The notes beneath the pieces are model-generated. The model was not told where the DNA came from. It saw nothing but the letters and a program-made list of their open reading frames with translations, and did not search any database. From Desulfobulbaceae bacterium (GTDB taxonomy: Bacteria > Desulfobacterota > Desulfobulbia > Desulfobulbales > Desulfocapsaceae), in contig JAHEER010000021.1 in NCBI GenBank assembly GCA_024640625.1, positions 1-49,204 of the forward strand: 49,204 nucleotides of DNA, in the 5' to 3' direction. Position 1 is the first letter of the stretch; each line of letters starts with the position of its first letter. Positions 26,744-35,277 of this stretch are shown here, one piece after another. A program made the position numbers and the translations under genes.

Positions 26744-29326
26744 ATGACCAAGCCGACCGAAAAGCCCTTAAGCAGCGATAGCGTGCATGACATTATTGCC
26801 GAGGTTGATACCGGGGCTCGCAATCCCAAAGGAGCGATTCCTAAAAAGGTGCTCTTCTTTGTGCCGCTCATCTGGACCCTGTTTCAGTTGTGGTACGCCT
26901 CGCCGCTTCCTTACGTGTTCAACTTATTCGTTCTGAACTCGACCGAAGCCCGGGCCATTCACCTTGCCTTTGCGATGTTTTTAGCCTATACCGCCTTTCC
27001 CACTTTCAAGTCGTCACCCAAAAGCTACATCCCGATCCAGGACTGGACGCTGGCGCTGGTGGCCTCGCTGAGTTCTGCTTACATTTTTCTTTTCTACGAA
27101 GCACTCTCGGGACGGCCCGGGGATCCGACCACTCTTGACCTTGTAGTTGCTGTGGTTGGTCTGGTTCTGCTCCTGGAGGCGACCAGAAGGGCGTTGGGGC
27201 CGCCGCTGATGGTGGTCGCCTCGATCTTTATTCTCTATACCTTTGCCGGACCGCATATGCCGGAGGTCATTGCCCATAAGGGGGCCAGCCTGGTCAAGGG
27301 GATGACCCACTACTGGTTGACCACTGAAGGCGTGTTCGGTGTCGCCCTCGGGGTTTCCACCGGCATGGTGTTCATGTTCGTACTGTTCGGCTCGCTTCTG
27401 GAGTCGGCGGGGGCAGGCAACTATTTTATCAGGACGGCCTTTGCCGGTCTTGGCCACATGCGCGGCGGGCCCGCTAAAGCGGCGGTGGTATCGTCGGCGA
27501 TGACCGGGCTGGTGTCCGGATCGTCGATCGCCAACGTGGTCACCACCGGAACCTTTACCATTCCACTGATGAAAAAAGTCGGGTTCACCCCGGAAAAAGC
27601 CGGCGCCGTTGAGGTTGCCTCATCAACCAACGGTCAGCTTACCCCGCCGGTGATGGGGGCGGCGGCATTTCTGATGGTCGAATATGTGGGTATCTCCTAC
27701 ATCGAGGTCATCAAGCATGCTTTCCTGCCGGCCATCATCTCCTACATTGCCCTGGTGTACATCGTCCATCTCGAGGCCTGCAAAATGGGGCTCGAAGGTA
27801 TGGCCAGGCGCAAGACCAAGACACTGGCCCAGACGCTGCTGACTTTCGTGGCCACGCTGCTGATCTTTATTGTCATCGGGGCGGCGACCTATTACGGGCT
27901 CGGCTGGATCAAGACAGTGGCCGGCGAGGCGACAATTTATATCGTCTGCGTGCTGCTCTTCGTCGCCTACCTGGCCCTGCTCTACCTGGCCTGCAGGGTG
28001 CCCGAGCTTGAACTGACCACCGAGATCACCGAACTGCCGCCTCTGGGGGAAACCGCCCAGGCCGGTTTTTACTTTCTGCTGCCCATCGTAGTGCTTATGT
28101 GGTGCCTGACGGTCGAACGTTTATCTCCTTCTTTGTCAGCTTTCTGGGCAACGGTGCTGATGATCTTCATCGTTTTGACCCAGCGGCCCCTGAAGGGCTT
28201 GATGAGGAAAATGAGCGGTGACGATTTCAGCATCATAAGAGGTTGGCAGGACCTCATAGACGGCATGGTTTCCGGGGCCAAGAACATGATTGGCATAGGG
28301 GTGGCCACTGCGGCGGCGGGTATCGTCGTCGGCACCGTGACGCTCACCGGCATCGGTCTGGTGATGACCGAATTTGTTGAGTTCATCTCGGGCGGCAATC
28401 TGGTTCTTATCCTGCTTTTTACCGCTGCCATCAGCCTGCTGCTCGGCATGGGGCTGCCGACTACGGCCAACTACATCGTGGTCTCCACCCTGATGGCCCC
28501 GGTAATCGTCAGCCTCGGCGCCCAGAACGGTCTGATCGTGCCGCTGATTGCCGTACATCTGTTCGTCTTTTACTTCGGTATCCTGGCTGATGATACCCCG
28601 CCGGTGGGGCTGGCCGCCTTTGCGGCGGCGGGCATATCGGGCGGCGATCCAATACGGACCGGTATCCAGGGGTTCACCTACGATATCAGAACCGCAATTC
28701 TGCCCTTTATCTTTATCTTCAACACCGAGCTGCTGATGATCGGTGTCGGGACTGCATTGCATCTTATCATCGTTGTTGTTGCTGCGGTTATCGCCATGCT
28801 CGTATTTGCGGCGGGCACCCAGGGATACTGGCTGACCAGAAACAGGATCTGGGAAACTTTGGCTTTGCTGCTGGTGGCCTTTACCCTGTTCCGGCCCGGG
28901 TTCTTCTGGGATCAGCTTTATCCGGAACTCAGCGAGCAGCCGGCTGACAATCTTGCCCAGCTGGTCGAAGAGATGGAGCCGGGCTCACAGCTGCGGATGA
29001 CCCTCAAGGGAGAAAAACTGGACGGCACCGAATTCACCATGGCGGTGATGCTGCCGGTCGGCGACGAGCCGAGTGGGGCGGAGCGGCTTCAGGGTATTGG
29101 TTTTGAGACGCGGAAAGAAGACGGAAAGATTCTGATCGACAATGTGGTCTTTGCCAGTGCGGCAGAAAAAGCCAAGGTCGATTTCGACCAGGAAGTGCTC
29201 AATATCCAGGTGCCCAACCCGAGGCCGCCAAAGCAATTGATGTTTATTCCGGCCCTGGTGCTGCTTGGATTAATCGGGTTTATCCAGAAAGGTCGGATCA
29301 AAAAACAGAAAGCAGCCTCAGCCTGA
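26744..29326 (+). CDS. TRAP transporter fused 4TM/12TM permease (DctQM-type) with C-terminal DUF3394-like region
   Basis: 860 residues. The N-terminal ~170 residues form the small four-helix DctQ-like part. The following large part is the DctM-like translocation domain, with GSLLESAGAGNYFIRTAFAG, GPAKAAVVSSAMTGLVSGSS, TTGTFTIPLMKKVGFTPEKA, a second set around TAAAGIVVGTVTLTGIGLV, and LLGMGLPTTANYIVVSTLMA and ILADDTPPVGLAAFAAAGIS. The last ~130 residues after a membrane helix form a soluble stretch with one more helix at the end, like the DUF3394 tail seen on many TAXI-TRAP permeases. It uses the TAXI protein encoded just upstream. The ATG follows GGAG by 7 bases. Confidence 0.93.
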   Translation: MTKPTEKPLSSDSVHDIIAEVDTGARNPKGAIPKKVLFFVPLIWTLFQLWYASPLPYVFNLFVLNSTEARAIHLAFAMFLAYTAFPTFKSSPKSYIPIQDWTLALVASLSSAYIFLFYEALSGRPGDPTTLDLVVAVVGLVLLLEATRRALGPPLMVVASIFILYTFAGPHMPEVIAHKGASLVKGMTHYWLTTEGVFGVALGVSTGMVFMFVLFGSLLESAGAGNYFIRTAFAGLGHMRGGPAKAAVVSSAMTGLVSGSSIANVVTTGTFTIPLMKKVGFTPEKAGAVEVASSTNGQLTPPVMGAAAFLMVEYVGISYIEVIKHAFLPAIISYIALVYIVHLEACKMGLEGMARRKTKTLAQTLLTFVATLLIFIVIGAATYYGLGWIKTVAGEATIYIVCVLLFVAYLALLYLACRVPELELTTEITELPPLGETAQAGFYFLLPIVVLMWCLTVERLSPSLSAFWATVLMIFIVLTQRPLKGLMRKMSGDDFSIIRGWQDLIDGMVSGAKNMIGIGVATAAAGIVVGTVTLTGIGLVMTEFVEFISGGNLVLILLFTAAISLLLGMGLPTTANYIVVSTLMAPVIVSLGAQNGLIVPLIAVHLFVFYFGILADDTPPVGLAAFAAAGISGGDPIRTGIQGFTYDIRTAILPFIFIFNTELLMIGVGTALHLIIVVVAAVIAMLVFAAGTQGYWLTRNRIWETLALLLVAFTLFRPGFFWDQLYPELSEQPADNLAQLVEEMEPGSQLRMTLKGEKLDGTEFTMAVMLPVGDEPSGAERLQGIGFETRKEDGKILIDNVVFASAAEKAKVDFDQEVLNIQVPNPRPPKQLMFIPALVLLGLIGFIQKGRIKKQKAASA

Positions 29327-29380
29327 CACCAATGCAATAGAAAGAAGTAATTTTTACCGGGAATTTCAGAGGAGAACAGA

Positions 29381-29878
29381 ATGATTAACAAAATAATGGT
29401 GCCCGTGGCCTTTTCGAAGTATTCTCTGGGTATTCTCGATTTCGCAGCCGACATCGCCGAACCGCTTGGTGCCGAGCTCCAGGTGGTCAACGTGATCAGC
29501 GACAGGGACGTGGAGGCGATCAACAAGATCACCGAATTTGGCTACAAGGTCGACAGTGACAAATATCTGGAGATAGTCAAGAAGGAGCGGCGTGAAGCGA
29601 TCACCGCCATGGCGGACCACTTGACGCTGCCTGACGGCAAAGTTTCCTTCACTTTCTTGATCGGTGATCCCACCACCGAACTGCTGCGTTTCGTAGAAGA
29701 GAACAAGGTCGATCTGGTGGTGATGGGCATCAAGTCCAGAGATATCAAATACATGTTTGCCGGATCGGTGGCCGAGCGCATGTTCAGAAGGTGCCCGGTC
29801 CCGGTGCTGTCTTATCGCGGTGATGACGTCGCCGAGCGGCTGCGCAAACGGATCCACAAACACATCTTAGACCACTGA
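29381..29878 (+). CDS. Universal stress protein (UspA family), TRAP-associated
   Basis: 165 residues, single Usp domain: IMVPVAFSKYSLGILDFAAD at the N-terminus and VDLVVMGIKSRDIKYMFAGS plus VAERMFRRCPVPVL at the C-terminus. The ATP-binding G-2x-G-9x-G(S/T) pattern is incomplete (MGIKSRDIKYMFAGS lacks the second glycine), so nucleotide binding is uncertain. It starts 54 bases after the permease with a good ribosome site (GAGGAG) and is followed by a terminator, so it closes the TRAP operon. In Halomonas the ectoine TRAP system has a Usp protein (TeaD) in the same position that modulates transport. Confidence 0.88.
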   Translation: MINKIMVPVAFSKYSLGILDFAADIAEPLGAELQVVNVISDRDVEAINKITEFGYKVDSDKYLEIVKKERREAITAMADHLTLPDGKVSFTFLIGDPTTELLRFVEENKVDLVVMGIKSRDIKYMFAGSVAERMFRRCPVPVLSYRGDDVAERLRKRIHKHILDH

Positions 29879-29913
29879 TAGAGCCGGTGAGAGACAGCCG
29901 GATGACTACCTTG

Positions 29914-29940
29914 AAGGAGAGGCTTCGCCTCTCCTTTTTT
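29914..29940 (+). terminator. Intrinsic terminator of the TRAP operon
   Basis: Perfect 10-base arms AAGGAGAGGC (29914-29923) and GCCTCTCCTT (29927-29936) around TTC, followed by a T-run to 29940. Confidence 0.9.
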
Positions 29941-29983
29941 CGTGGCGCCTCGAGATAAGAGGCCAGCTGCAGAAGGAAAATCC

Positions 29984-32656
29984 ATGACCAGAGAAATATA
30001 TCTGATTGACGGCAGTGCCTTTATATACCGGGCCTTTCATGCCGTGGCCCCGCTGACCAATGCCGAAGGGTTTCAGACCAACGCGGTATTTGGCTTCGTC
30101 AGCATGCTCAATAAGCTCCTGAAGGAAAAGTCGCCCACCCATCTGGCCGTCGCCTTCGACAGCAGGGGCAAAGTGTTCAGGCATGAGATGTACCCCGACT
30201 ACAAGGCTAACCGACCGCCCATGCCCGCTGAACTGGCCGCTCAGCTGCCTTATATCAAGCAGGTGGTGGAGGCCCTCGGCCTGGCAAGTTTCGAGGAGAC
30301 CGGCATCGAGGCGGACGATATTATCGGTACCGCCGCCCAGGCCCTGAGTCGTGAGGGGAACAAGGTGATCATTGTCTCCGGGGACAAGGATCTGCTGCAG
30401 CTGGTGGATGACAGGATTACCATGTGGGACCCGATGAACGATCGGGTGATGGATTCTGGCGGGGTGGAGAAGAAGTATCAGGTCGGGCCCGCTCAGCTGC
30501 TTGACTGCTTCGCCCTGATCGGCGACAGCTCTGACAATGTTCCCGGAGTTCCCGGTATCGGTCCCAAGACGGCAGCCAAGCTGATTATCGAGTACGGCTC
30601 TCTGGAGGGGCTCTATGAGCAGGTTGAGGGCTTTAAAAAATCGAAGATGAAGGAGCGGCTGATCGACAATCGGGAGGCGGCCTTCATGGCCAGGGACCTG
30701 ATCCGTCTCAAGACCGATGTAACGGTGCCGCTGTCACCGGAGGGCTACACCCTGGGCGAGAAAGACGAGGAAACGCTGAGGCGGATTTACTCCGAGCTTG
30801 GCTTCACCTCGCTGCTCAGGGAACTGGACGGCAGTGCCCAAGCCATTCCCACCGGCGATTTCCATTCCGTGAACGATAGTGAGGAGCTGAAAAAGTTGAC
30901 GGCTTTGCTGCACGATGCGCCCGTCCTCGTCGTTGATACGGAAACAACCTCGCTGCAGAGCAGAAATGCAGAACTGGTCGGCATCTCCCTCAACGGCGGC
31001 GGCGACGAGTGCTGGTACATTCCCGTGGGTCATCGTGACCAGGAGGGCAGTCTGATAGCGTCTCAACTCCCGCTGGATCTGGTCAAAGAAGAACTCTCTG
31101 CGCTGCTGGAAGCGGATACGCTGCCCAAACTGGCCCACAATCTCAAATATGACTACTCGGTGCTGAAACACGGATTGGGGGTGGAGCTCAAGGGGCAGCT
31201 GCTCGACACCATGATTGGCGCCTACCTGGTGGAGCCCTCGAGGCGCTCATTCAAGCTTGACGACCTGTGCTTGGAACTGGGTCTCAAGCTGACGTCCTAC
31301 AAAGAGGTAACCGGCGGCGACAAGCGCGAGGATGCGTTTGCCTATGTCGACATGGCCAGGGCCGCTCACTATTCCTGCGAGGACGTCTTTGCCACCTTGC
31401 AGCTCTGGAACCATTATCAGCCGCTGCTCGAAGAAGGGGATCAGGAGGAGCTGTTCACCGAGGTGGAGATGAAACTGGTGCCGATTCTCGAGCAGATGGA
31501 AGCTGACGGTATCAGAATCGACCCGGCCCACCTGAAGAAGCTGTCCAATGAGTTTCGCCGGAAGCTGGACCAGCGTGAAAAAGAGATTTATGAGCTGGCC
31601 GGCCACGAGTTCAACATCAACTCGCCCCAGCAGCTCGGTACCGTGCTCTTCGAGGAACTGGGCCTGCCCTACGGCAGGAAAACCAAGACCGGCTATTCCA
31701 CCGACATCAAGGTCCTTGAAAAACTCGCCCCCCAACATGAGCTGCCGGCCCTGATCATCGACTACCGCAACCTGGCCAAGCTCCTGTCAACCTATGTGGA
31801 TAAGCTGGCCCAGATGATCGATCCCGGGACCGGGCGGGTGCACACCTCGTTCAACCAGACGGTGACTGCCACCGGCAGGCTGTCGAGTTCCAACCCGAAC
31901 CTGCAGAACATTCCGATCAGGGGGGAGGAAGGGGCCCGGATCAGGGAGGCGTTCGTGCCCGAAACGGGCAAGGTCTTCCTGTTCGGCGACTATTCGCAGA
32001 TCGACCTGCGGGTGCTTGCCCACTATTCGCAGGATCCGGCCTTGATAAAGGCCTTCAGAGAAGGCGATGACATCCATACCAGGACGGCGGCCGAGGTGTT
32101 CTCGGTGTCGCCGCTGCTGGTGACCTCGGAAATGCGCCGGGTGGCCAAGAGCATCAATTTCGGTATTGTCTATGGGATGAGCAGTTTCGGGTTATCCAAC
32201 CAGCTGCAGATCAGCAGACGCGAGGCGTCGCTGTTCATCGACCGCTACTTCAACCTGTACCGGGGGGTGAAGCAGTTCATGGAAGAAATTGTCGAGCAGG
32301 CCAAAAAAGACGGCTATGTCACCACCCTGTTGAACCGCAGGAGATATCTGCCGGAGATCGGCGCCTCCAACAAGATGCGGCGCGAATTTGCCGAGCGGGC
32401 CGCGCTCAACACGCCCATCCAGGGCACGGCGGCGGATATCATAAAGCTGGCCATGCTGCGAGTGGATGAGCTTTTGAAACAGCGCCGAAGTTCCTGCAGG
32501 ATGCTGCTGCAGATCCACGACGAGCTGGTGTTCGAGTTGCCCCCGGAGGAGTGCGACGAGTTGCAGCCCCAGATTCAGCAGACCATGGAGCAGGCCATGA
32601 AGCTCGATGTTCCCCTGGTGGTGAATATGGAGATGGGGTCCAATTTAGCCAAGTAA
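29984..32656 (+). CDS. polA: DNA polymerase I
   Basis: 890 residues from the ATG at 29984 (AAGGA upstream); the GTG at 29942 lies at the terminator and is unlikely. The 5'-3' exonuclease domain has LIDGSAFIYRAFHA, AVAFDSRGKVFRHEMYPDYK and ALIGDSSDNVPGVPGIGPKT. The 3'-5' exonuclease domain begins VLVVDTETTSLQSRNAELVG with the DxE pair and is probably active. The polymerase domain has TATGRLSSSNPNLQNIPIR, LFGDYSQIDLRVLAHYSQD (motif A), RRVAKSINFGIVYGMSSFG (motif B) and LLQIHDELVFE (motif C). It serves Okazaki-fragment processing and repair. The gene stands alone between the TRAP terminator and a palindromic repeat that separates it from convergent gltA. Confidence 0.97.
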   Translation: MTREIYLIDGSAFIYRAFHAVAPLTNAEGFQTNAVFGFVSMLNKLLKEKSPTHLAVAFDSRGKVFRHEMYPDYKANRPPMPAELAAQLPYIKQVVEALGLASFEETGIEADDIIGTAAQALSREGNKVIIVSGDKDLLQLVDDRITMWDPMNDRVMDSGGVEKKYQVGPAQLLDCFALIGDSSDNVPGVPGIGPKTAAKLIIEYGSLEGLYEQVEGFKKSKMKERLIDNREAAFMARDLIRLKTDVTVPLSPEGYTLGEKDEETLRRIYSELGFTSLLRELDGSAQAIPTGDFHSVNDSEELKKLTALLHDAPVLVVDTETTSLQSRNAELVGISLNGGGDECWYIPVGHRDQEGSLIASQLPLDLVKEELSALLEADTLPKLAHNLKYDYSVLKHGLGVELKGQLLDTMIGAYLVEPSRRSFKLDDLCLELGLKLTSYKEVTGGDKREDAFAYVDMARAAHYSCEDVFATLQLWNHYQPLLEEGDQEELFTEVEMKLVPILEQMEADGIRIDPAHLKKLSNEFRRKLDQREKEIYELAGHEFNINSPQQLGTVLFEELGLPYGRKTKTGYSTDIKVLEKLAPQHELPALIIDYRNLAKLLSTYVDKLAQMIDPGTGRVHTSFNQTVTATGRLSSSNPNLQNIPIRGEEGARIREAFVPETGKVFLFGDYSQIDLRVLAHYSQDPALIKAFREGDDIHTRTAAEVFSVSPLLVTSEMRRVAKSINFGIVYGMSSFGLSNQLQISRREASLFIDRYFNLYRGVKQFMEEIVEQAKKDGYVTTLLNRRRYLPEIGASNKMRREFAERAALNTPIQGTAADIIKLAMLRVDELLKQRRSSCRMLLQIHDELVFELPPEECDELQPQIQQTMEQAMKLDVPLVVNMEMGSNLAK

Positions 32657-32662
32657 TATGGA

Positions 32663-32717
32663 GGGGACACAATACCCATCATGTCCACATAAAGGACATA
32701 ATGGGTATTGTGTCCCC
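32663..32717. repeat. Palindromic repeat element, copy 2
   Basis: Inverted repeat with 24-base arms (32663-32686 and 32694-32717), one mismatch and a 7-base loop. The arm shares GACACAATACCCATC with copy 1 at 21784-21843. It begins 7 bases after the polA stop and ends 13 bases before the gltA stop, so it may also act as a two-way terminator. Confidence 0.8.
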
Positions 32718-32730
32718 TTGTTCATGAATT

Positions 32731-34029
32731 CTAGCGCCGCTCCTCCATCGGCACGAAGGGCCGCTTGACCACCCCCTGGTAAATCTGGCGCGGTCGGCCG
32801 ATGCGGTTGTTCTCCTTGTCCATATGCATCTCCTGCCAGTGGGAGATCCAGCCCGGCAGGCGTCCCAGGGCAAACATTACCGTGAACATGTTGGTAGGTA
32901 TACCCATAGCCCGATAGACAATGCCCGAGTAAAAATCGACATTGGGGTAGAGGTTTCTGGAGACGAAATAGTCGTCTTTGCCGACCCGGTACTCCAGTTC
33001 CTGGGCGATGTCGAGAAGGGGATCTTCGATATTCATCGTTTCTAATATCTCGTGGGTGACTTCTTTGATTATCTTGGCCCTCGGGTCGTAGGTCTTGTAG
33101 ACCCGATGACCGAAACCGGTGAGCCGGTATGGGTTGTTCGGATCCTTGGCCATCTGAATATACTTGTCGAAATTCATCTCGTCGGCGTAGATCGTTTCCA
33201 GCATTCTGATAACCGCCGCGTTGGCTCCACCGTGCAGCGGTCCCCAGAGGGCGCCGACCCCGGCCGAGATCGACGGGTAGAGTTTGACCCCCGAACTGCC
33301 CACCAGCCTGACCGTGGAGGTGGAACAGTTCTGCTCGTGATCGGCATGCAGAATGAGCAGTTTGTTCAGGGCCGCAGTCATCAGCGGTTCGATTGTGTAG
33401 GGTATATTGGGGCGCTCGAACATCATGTTCAGGAAGTTGGAACAATAGTTCAGATCGGCCCGCGGATAGACCAGTGGGTGGCCGATACTCTTCTTGTAGG
33501 AAAAAGCGGCAATGGTCCTGATCTTCGAGAGCAGCCGGGCGGTGGCAGTGGTAATGCCGCCGTAAGGGTCTTCATCGAGGTCCATTTCCGGGTAAAAGTC
33601 GTGCAGCGAGCCGACCATGGTCGATAGAATCGACATCGGCGAAGCGTTCGGCGGGAAATGGTCGAAGAAATGGATCATGTCTTCATGGATAAGGGCGTAG
33701 CGAATCATGTCCTCTCTAAACTTGTTCAACTCCTTCTCATTGGGCAGTTCACCGGTGAGCAGGAGGTAGGCGACCTCTATGAATACACAATTCTCGGCTA
33801 AATCGGCGATATCATAGCCCCGGTAGCGGAGGATGCCGTTTTGGCCGTCGAGATAGGTAATCCCGGATTCGCAGGAGCCGGTATTCATATAGCCGCTGTC
33901 GAGGGTGATGTAGCCCGTTTCGTGCAGCAGGTTGCGAATATCGATTGCCTTTTCTCCAGCGGTGCTCTCCACAATTGGCAGCTCGTAGGTGTGTCCATCG
34001 ACGGTTAATTGGGCTGTCTGATTGGTCAT
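32731..34029 (-). CDS. gltA: Citrate synthase
   Basis: 432 residues from the ATG at 34029 (GAGG 5 bases upstream); an in-frame ATG at 34065 also has a weak site. It condenses acetyl-CoA and oxaloacetate. It is of the large, hexameric bacterial type (~430). Landmarks are YLDGQNGILRYRGYDIADLA, HADHEQNCSTSTVRLVGSSG (first catalytic His), LWGPLHGGANAAVIRML (second catalytic His) and GFGHRVYKTYDPRAKIIKE (substrate-binding His/Arg and the region of the catalytic Asp). It is convergent with polA. No other TCA gene is adjacent, but a GTP-type PEP carboxykinase lies 4.4 kb away. Confidence 0.96.
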   Translation of the reverse strand: MTNQTAQLTVDGHTYELPIVESTAGEKAIDIRNLLHETGYITLDSGYMNTGSCESGITYLDGQNGILRYRGYDIADLAENCVFIEVAYLLLTGELPNEKELNKFREDMIRYALIHEDMIHFFDHFPPNASPMSILSTMVGSLHDFYPEMDLDEDPYGGITTATARLLSKIRTIAAFSYKKSIGHPLVYPRADLNYCSNFLNMMFERPNIPYTIEPLMTAALNKLLILHADHEQNCSTSTVRLVGSSGVKLYPSISAGVGALWGPLHGGANAAVIRMLETIYADEMNFDKYIQMAKDPNNPYRLTGFGHRVYKTYDPRAKIIKEVTHEILETMNIEDPLLDIAQELEYRVGKDDYFVSRNLYPNVDFYSGIVYRAMGIPTNMFTVMFALGRLPGWISHWQEMHMDKENNRIGRPRQIYQGVVKRPFVPMEERR

Positions 34030-34473
34030 GATATCCTCGTTATCTCGGGTTTTCTCTGTCGACATTCATCCCTTTCCGCCGGTGCGGCGGCGCGATAACC
34101 GCGGCCTGCCGACCTGTTGATTGGTCGTCGGGCAGTGTTCAGCAATCTGGTCGGGCCGGGCGGAACCAGTTGTTTGATTGCCTGTCAGGATTTGTGTCGC
34201 ACAGCGGTTGTTGCGGACGGATGGCTGCCGCAGGAGTGCTGCAGTCATATCGTAAAGCCTTTACAATATAGCCGGAAAAGGCGGTTTCGGCAAATTCTCT
34301 TTTGCCTGGCGACCCGGAGCGGTCGACCCCGCCGCTACGAAATTGCGGCGCTCCATGGATTTGCCTGACCGGTCCATAGTTATTATAGGTGAAATAAAGC
34401 GGCCGCTAATGCCGCACAACCTTTGAGGGTGCCAGGACACGCCCGGATAAAGTAACATGGAGTGAAATCGGTT
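34030..34473. other. Non-coding region between gltA and the Cys-rich gene
   Basis: About 440 bases between divergent genes and without a credible ORF. It contains a perfect inverted repeat GTAAAG-C-CTTTAC at 34252-34264 followed by A/T-rich ACAATATAG, a possible regulator site or promoter. Nothing else could be assigned. Confidence 0.3.
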
Positions 34474-35178
34474 ATGCCAGGATTGAGAGAGGAGATGGCC
34501 CATCTGGAGCTGCCGCTGCTCATTAAGTACGGAGTTCTCCCGGAAGAAAAAGAGAAGGCGCTGGCCGTTTATGAAAAATACCGTTTCAGTGCTGCCGCCG
34601 TTTCCCTGCTGCGCTGTTACTACTCAGATTTGCCCGAGGCCCGGGAAGAGATGGCCATCGACCTGAAAATTGTCGCTTCCAGGCAGGGTGCCGACCTCGT
34701 CGTCCTGCAGTCGACCCGTCACGATTATATTTATCTTCATTCCGACGGTCAGGTAGTGCTGCTGGGTGAATTCAAAAACGGCATCAAGGATGAATCGATC
34801 CTGCGCCATTTTCAGTACAAGAACCCTGATGATTTTTGGGAGAAGACAGGTACCAGCCCCGCCCATCTGCCCTCGATGCACGCCCCGGAAGCGACCGCTT
34901 CCCCCGGCGTCTGTGTTGCCTGCGGCGTCGCTGCCGGAGAGCTTCATATCCTTGGCTGTCCGGTGGAGCAATGCCCCTGGTGTGAAGCACAGTTGAGTCA
35001 CTGCAACTGCAGATTCGATCAGCTTGGGGTCGGCACCATCGAAGATGACCAGCAGTTGGATCGTTTTGAACTGCTGCTCGAGCGCAAGGGGCGCATCCGC
35101 TTCAAGTCCGGGCAGAACCCTTCCTATCCCACCGCCGGAAACGATCCGCCGCCGTTCTCCGATGAGCCTGACAAGTAG
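34474..35178 (+). CDS. Unknown protein with C-terminal Cys-rich zinc-ribbon-like segment
   Basis: 234 residues from the ATG at 34474 (GGAG 11 bases upstream); a GTG at 34462 is an alternative. I do not recognise a named family. Residues 1-145 look globular, with a helix-rich part (LREEMAHLELPLLIKYGVLP) and a strand-rich part (ADLVVLQSTRHDYIYLHSDG). Residues ~145-190 hold CVACG…GCPVEQCPWCEAQLSHCNC, eight cysteines and a histidine in patterns typical of zinc binding. The C-terminus is Pro-rich and acidic. There is no signal peptide or membrane helix, so it is probably cytoplasmic. It is a single gene, convergent with hflC, with a short GGGGAC…GTCCCC hairpin right after the stop. Confidence 0.7.
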   Translation: MPGLREEMAHLELPLLIKYGVLPEEKEKALAVYEKYRFSAAAVSLLRCYYSDLPEAREEMAIDLKIVASRQGADLVVLQSTRHDYIYLHSDGQVVLLGEFKNGIKDESILRHFQYKNPDDFWEKTGTSPAHLPSMHAPEATASPGVCVACGVAAGELHILGCPVEQCPWCEAQLSHCNCRFDQLGVGTIEDDQQLDRFELLLERKGRIRFKSGQNPSYPTAGNDPPPFSDEPDK

Positions 35179-35179
35179 A

Positions 35180-35205
35180 GGGGACATGATAGATAGTAGG
35201 TCCCC
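35180..35205. repeat. Short hairpin, possible worn copy of the palindromic repeat
   Basis: Arms GGGGAC (35180-35185) and GTCCCC (35200-35205). The ends match the outer arms of copy 2 (GGGGAC…GTCCCC) and it too lies at a convergent junction, but the inner sequence has diverged. Similarity may be chance. Confidence 0.35.
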
Positions 35206-35208
35206 ATA

Positions 35209-35243
35209 TAAAAACCCCCGGCACCGCTGGACGCTGCCGGGGG
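35209..35243 (-). terminator. Intrinsic terminator of hflK-hflC
   Basis: On the minus strand arms CCCCCGGCA (35235-35243) and TGCCGGGGG (35215-35223) with an 11-base loop, followed by TTTTTAT. It lies 34 bases past the hflC stop. Confidence 0.85.
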
Positions 35244-35277
35244 GGGTCAACAGTTAAGGCTGAACGCCTTGGTGATC

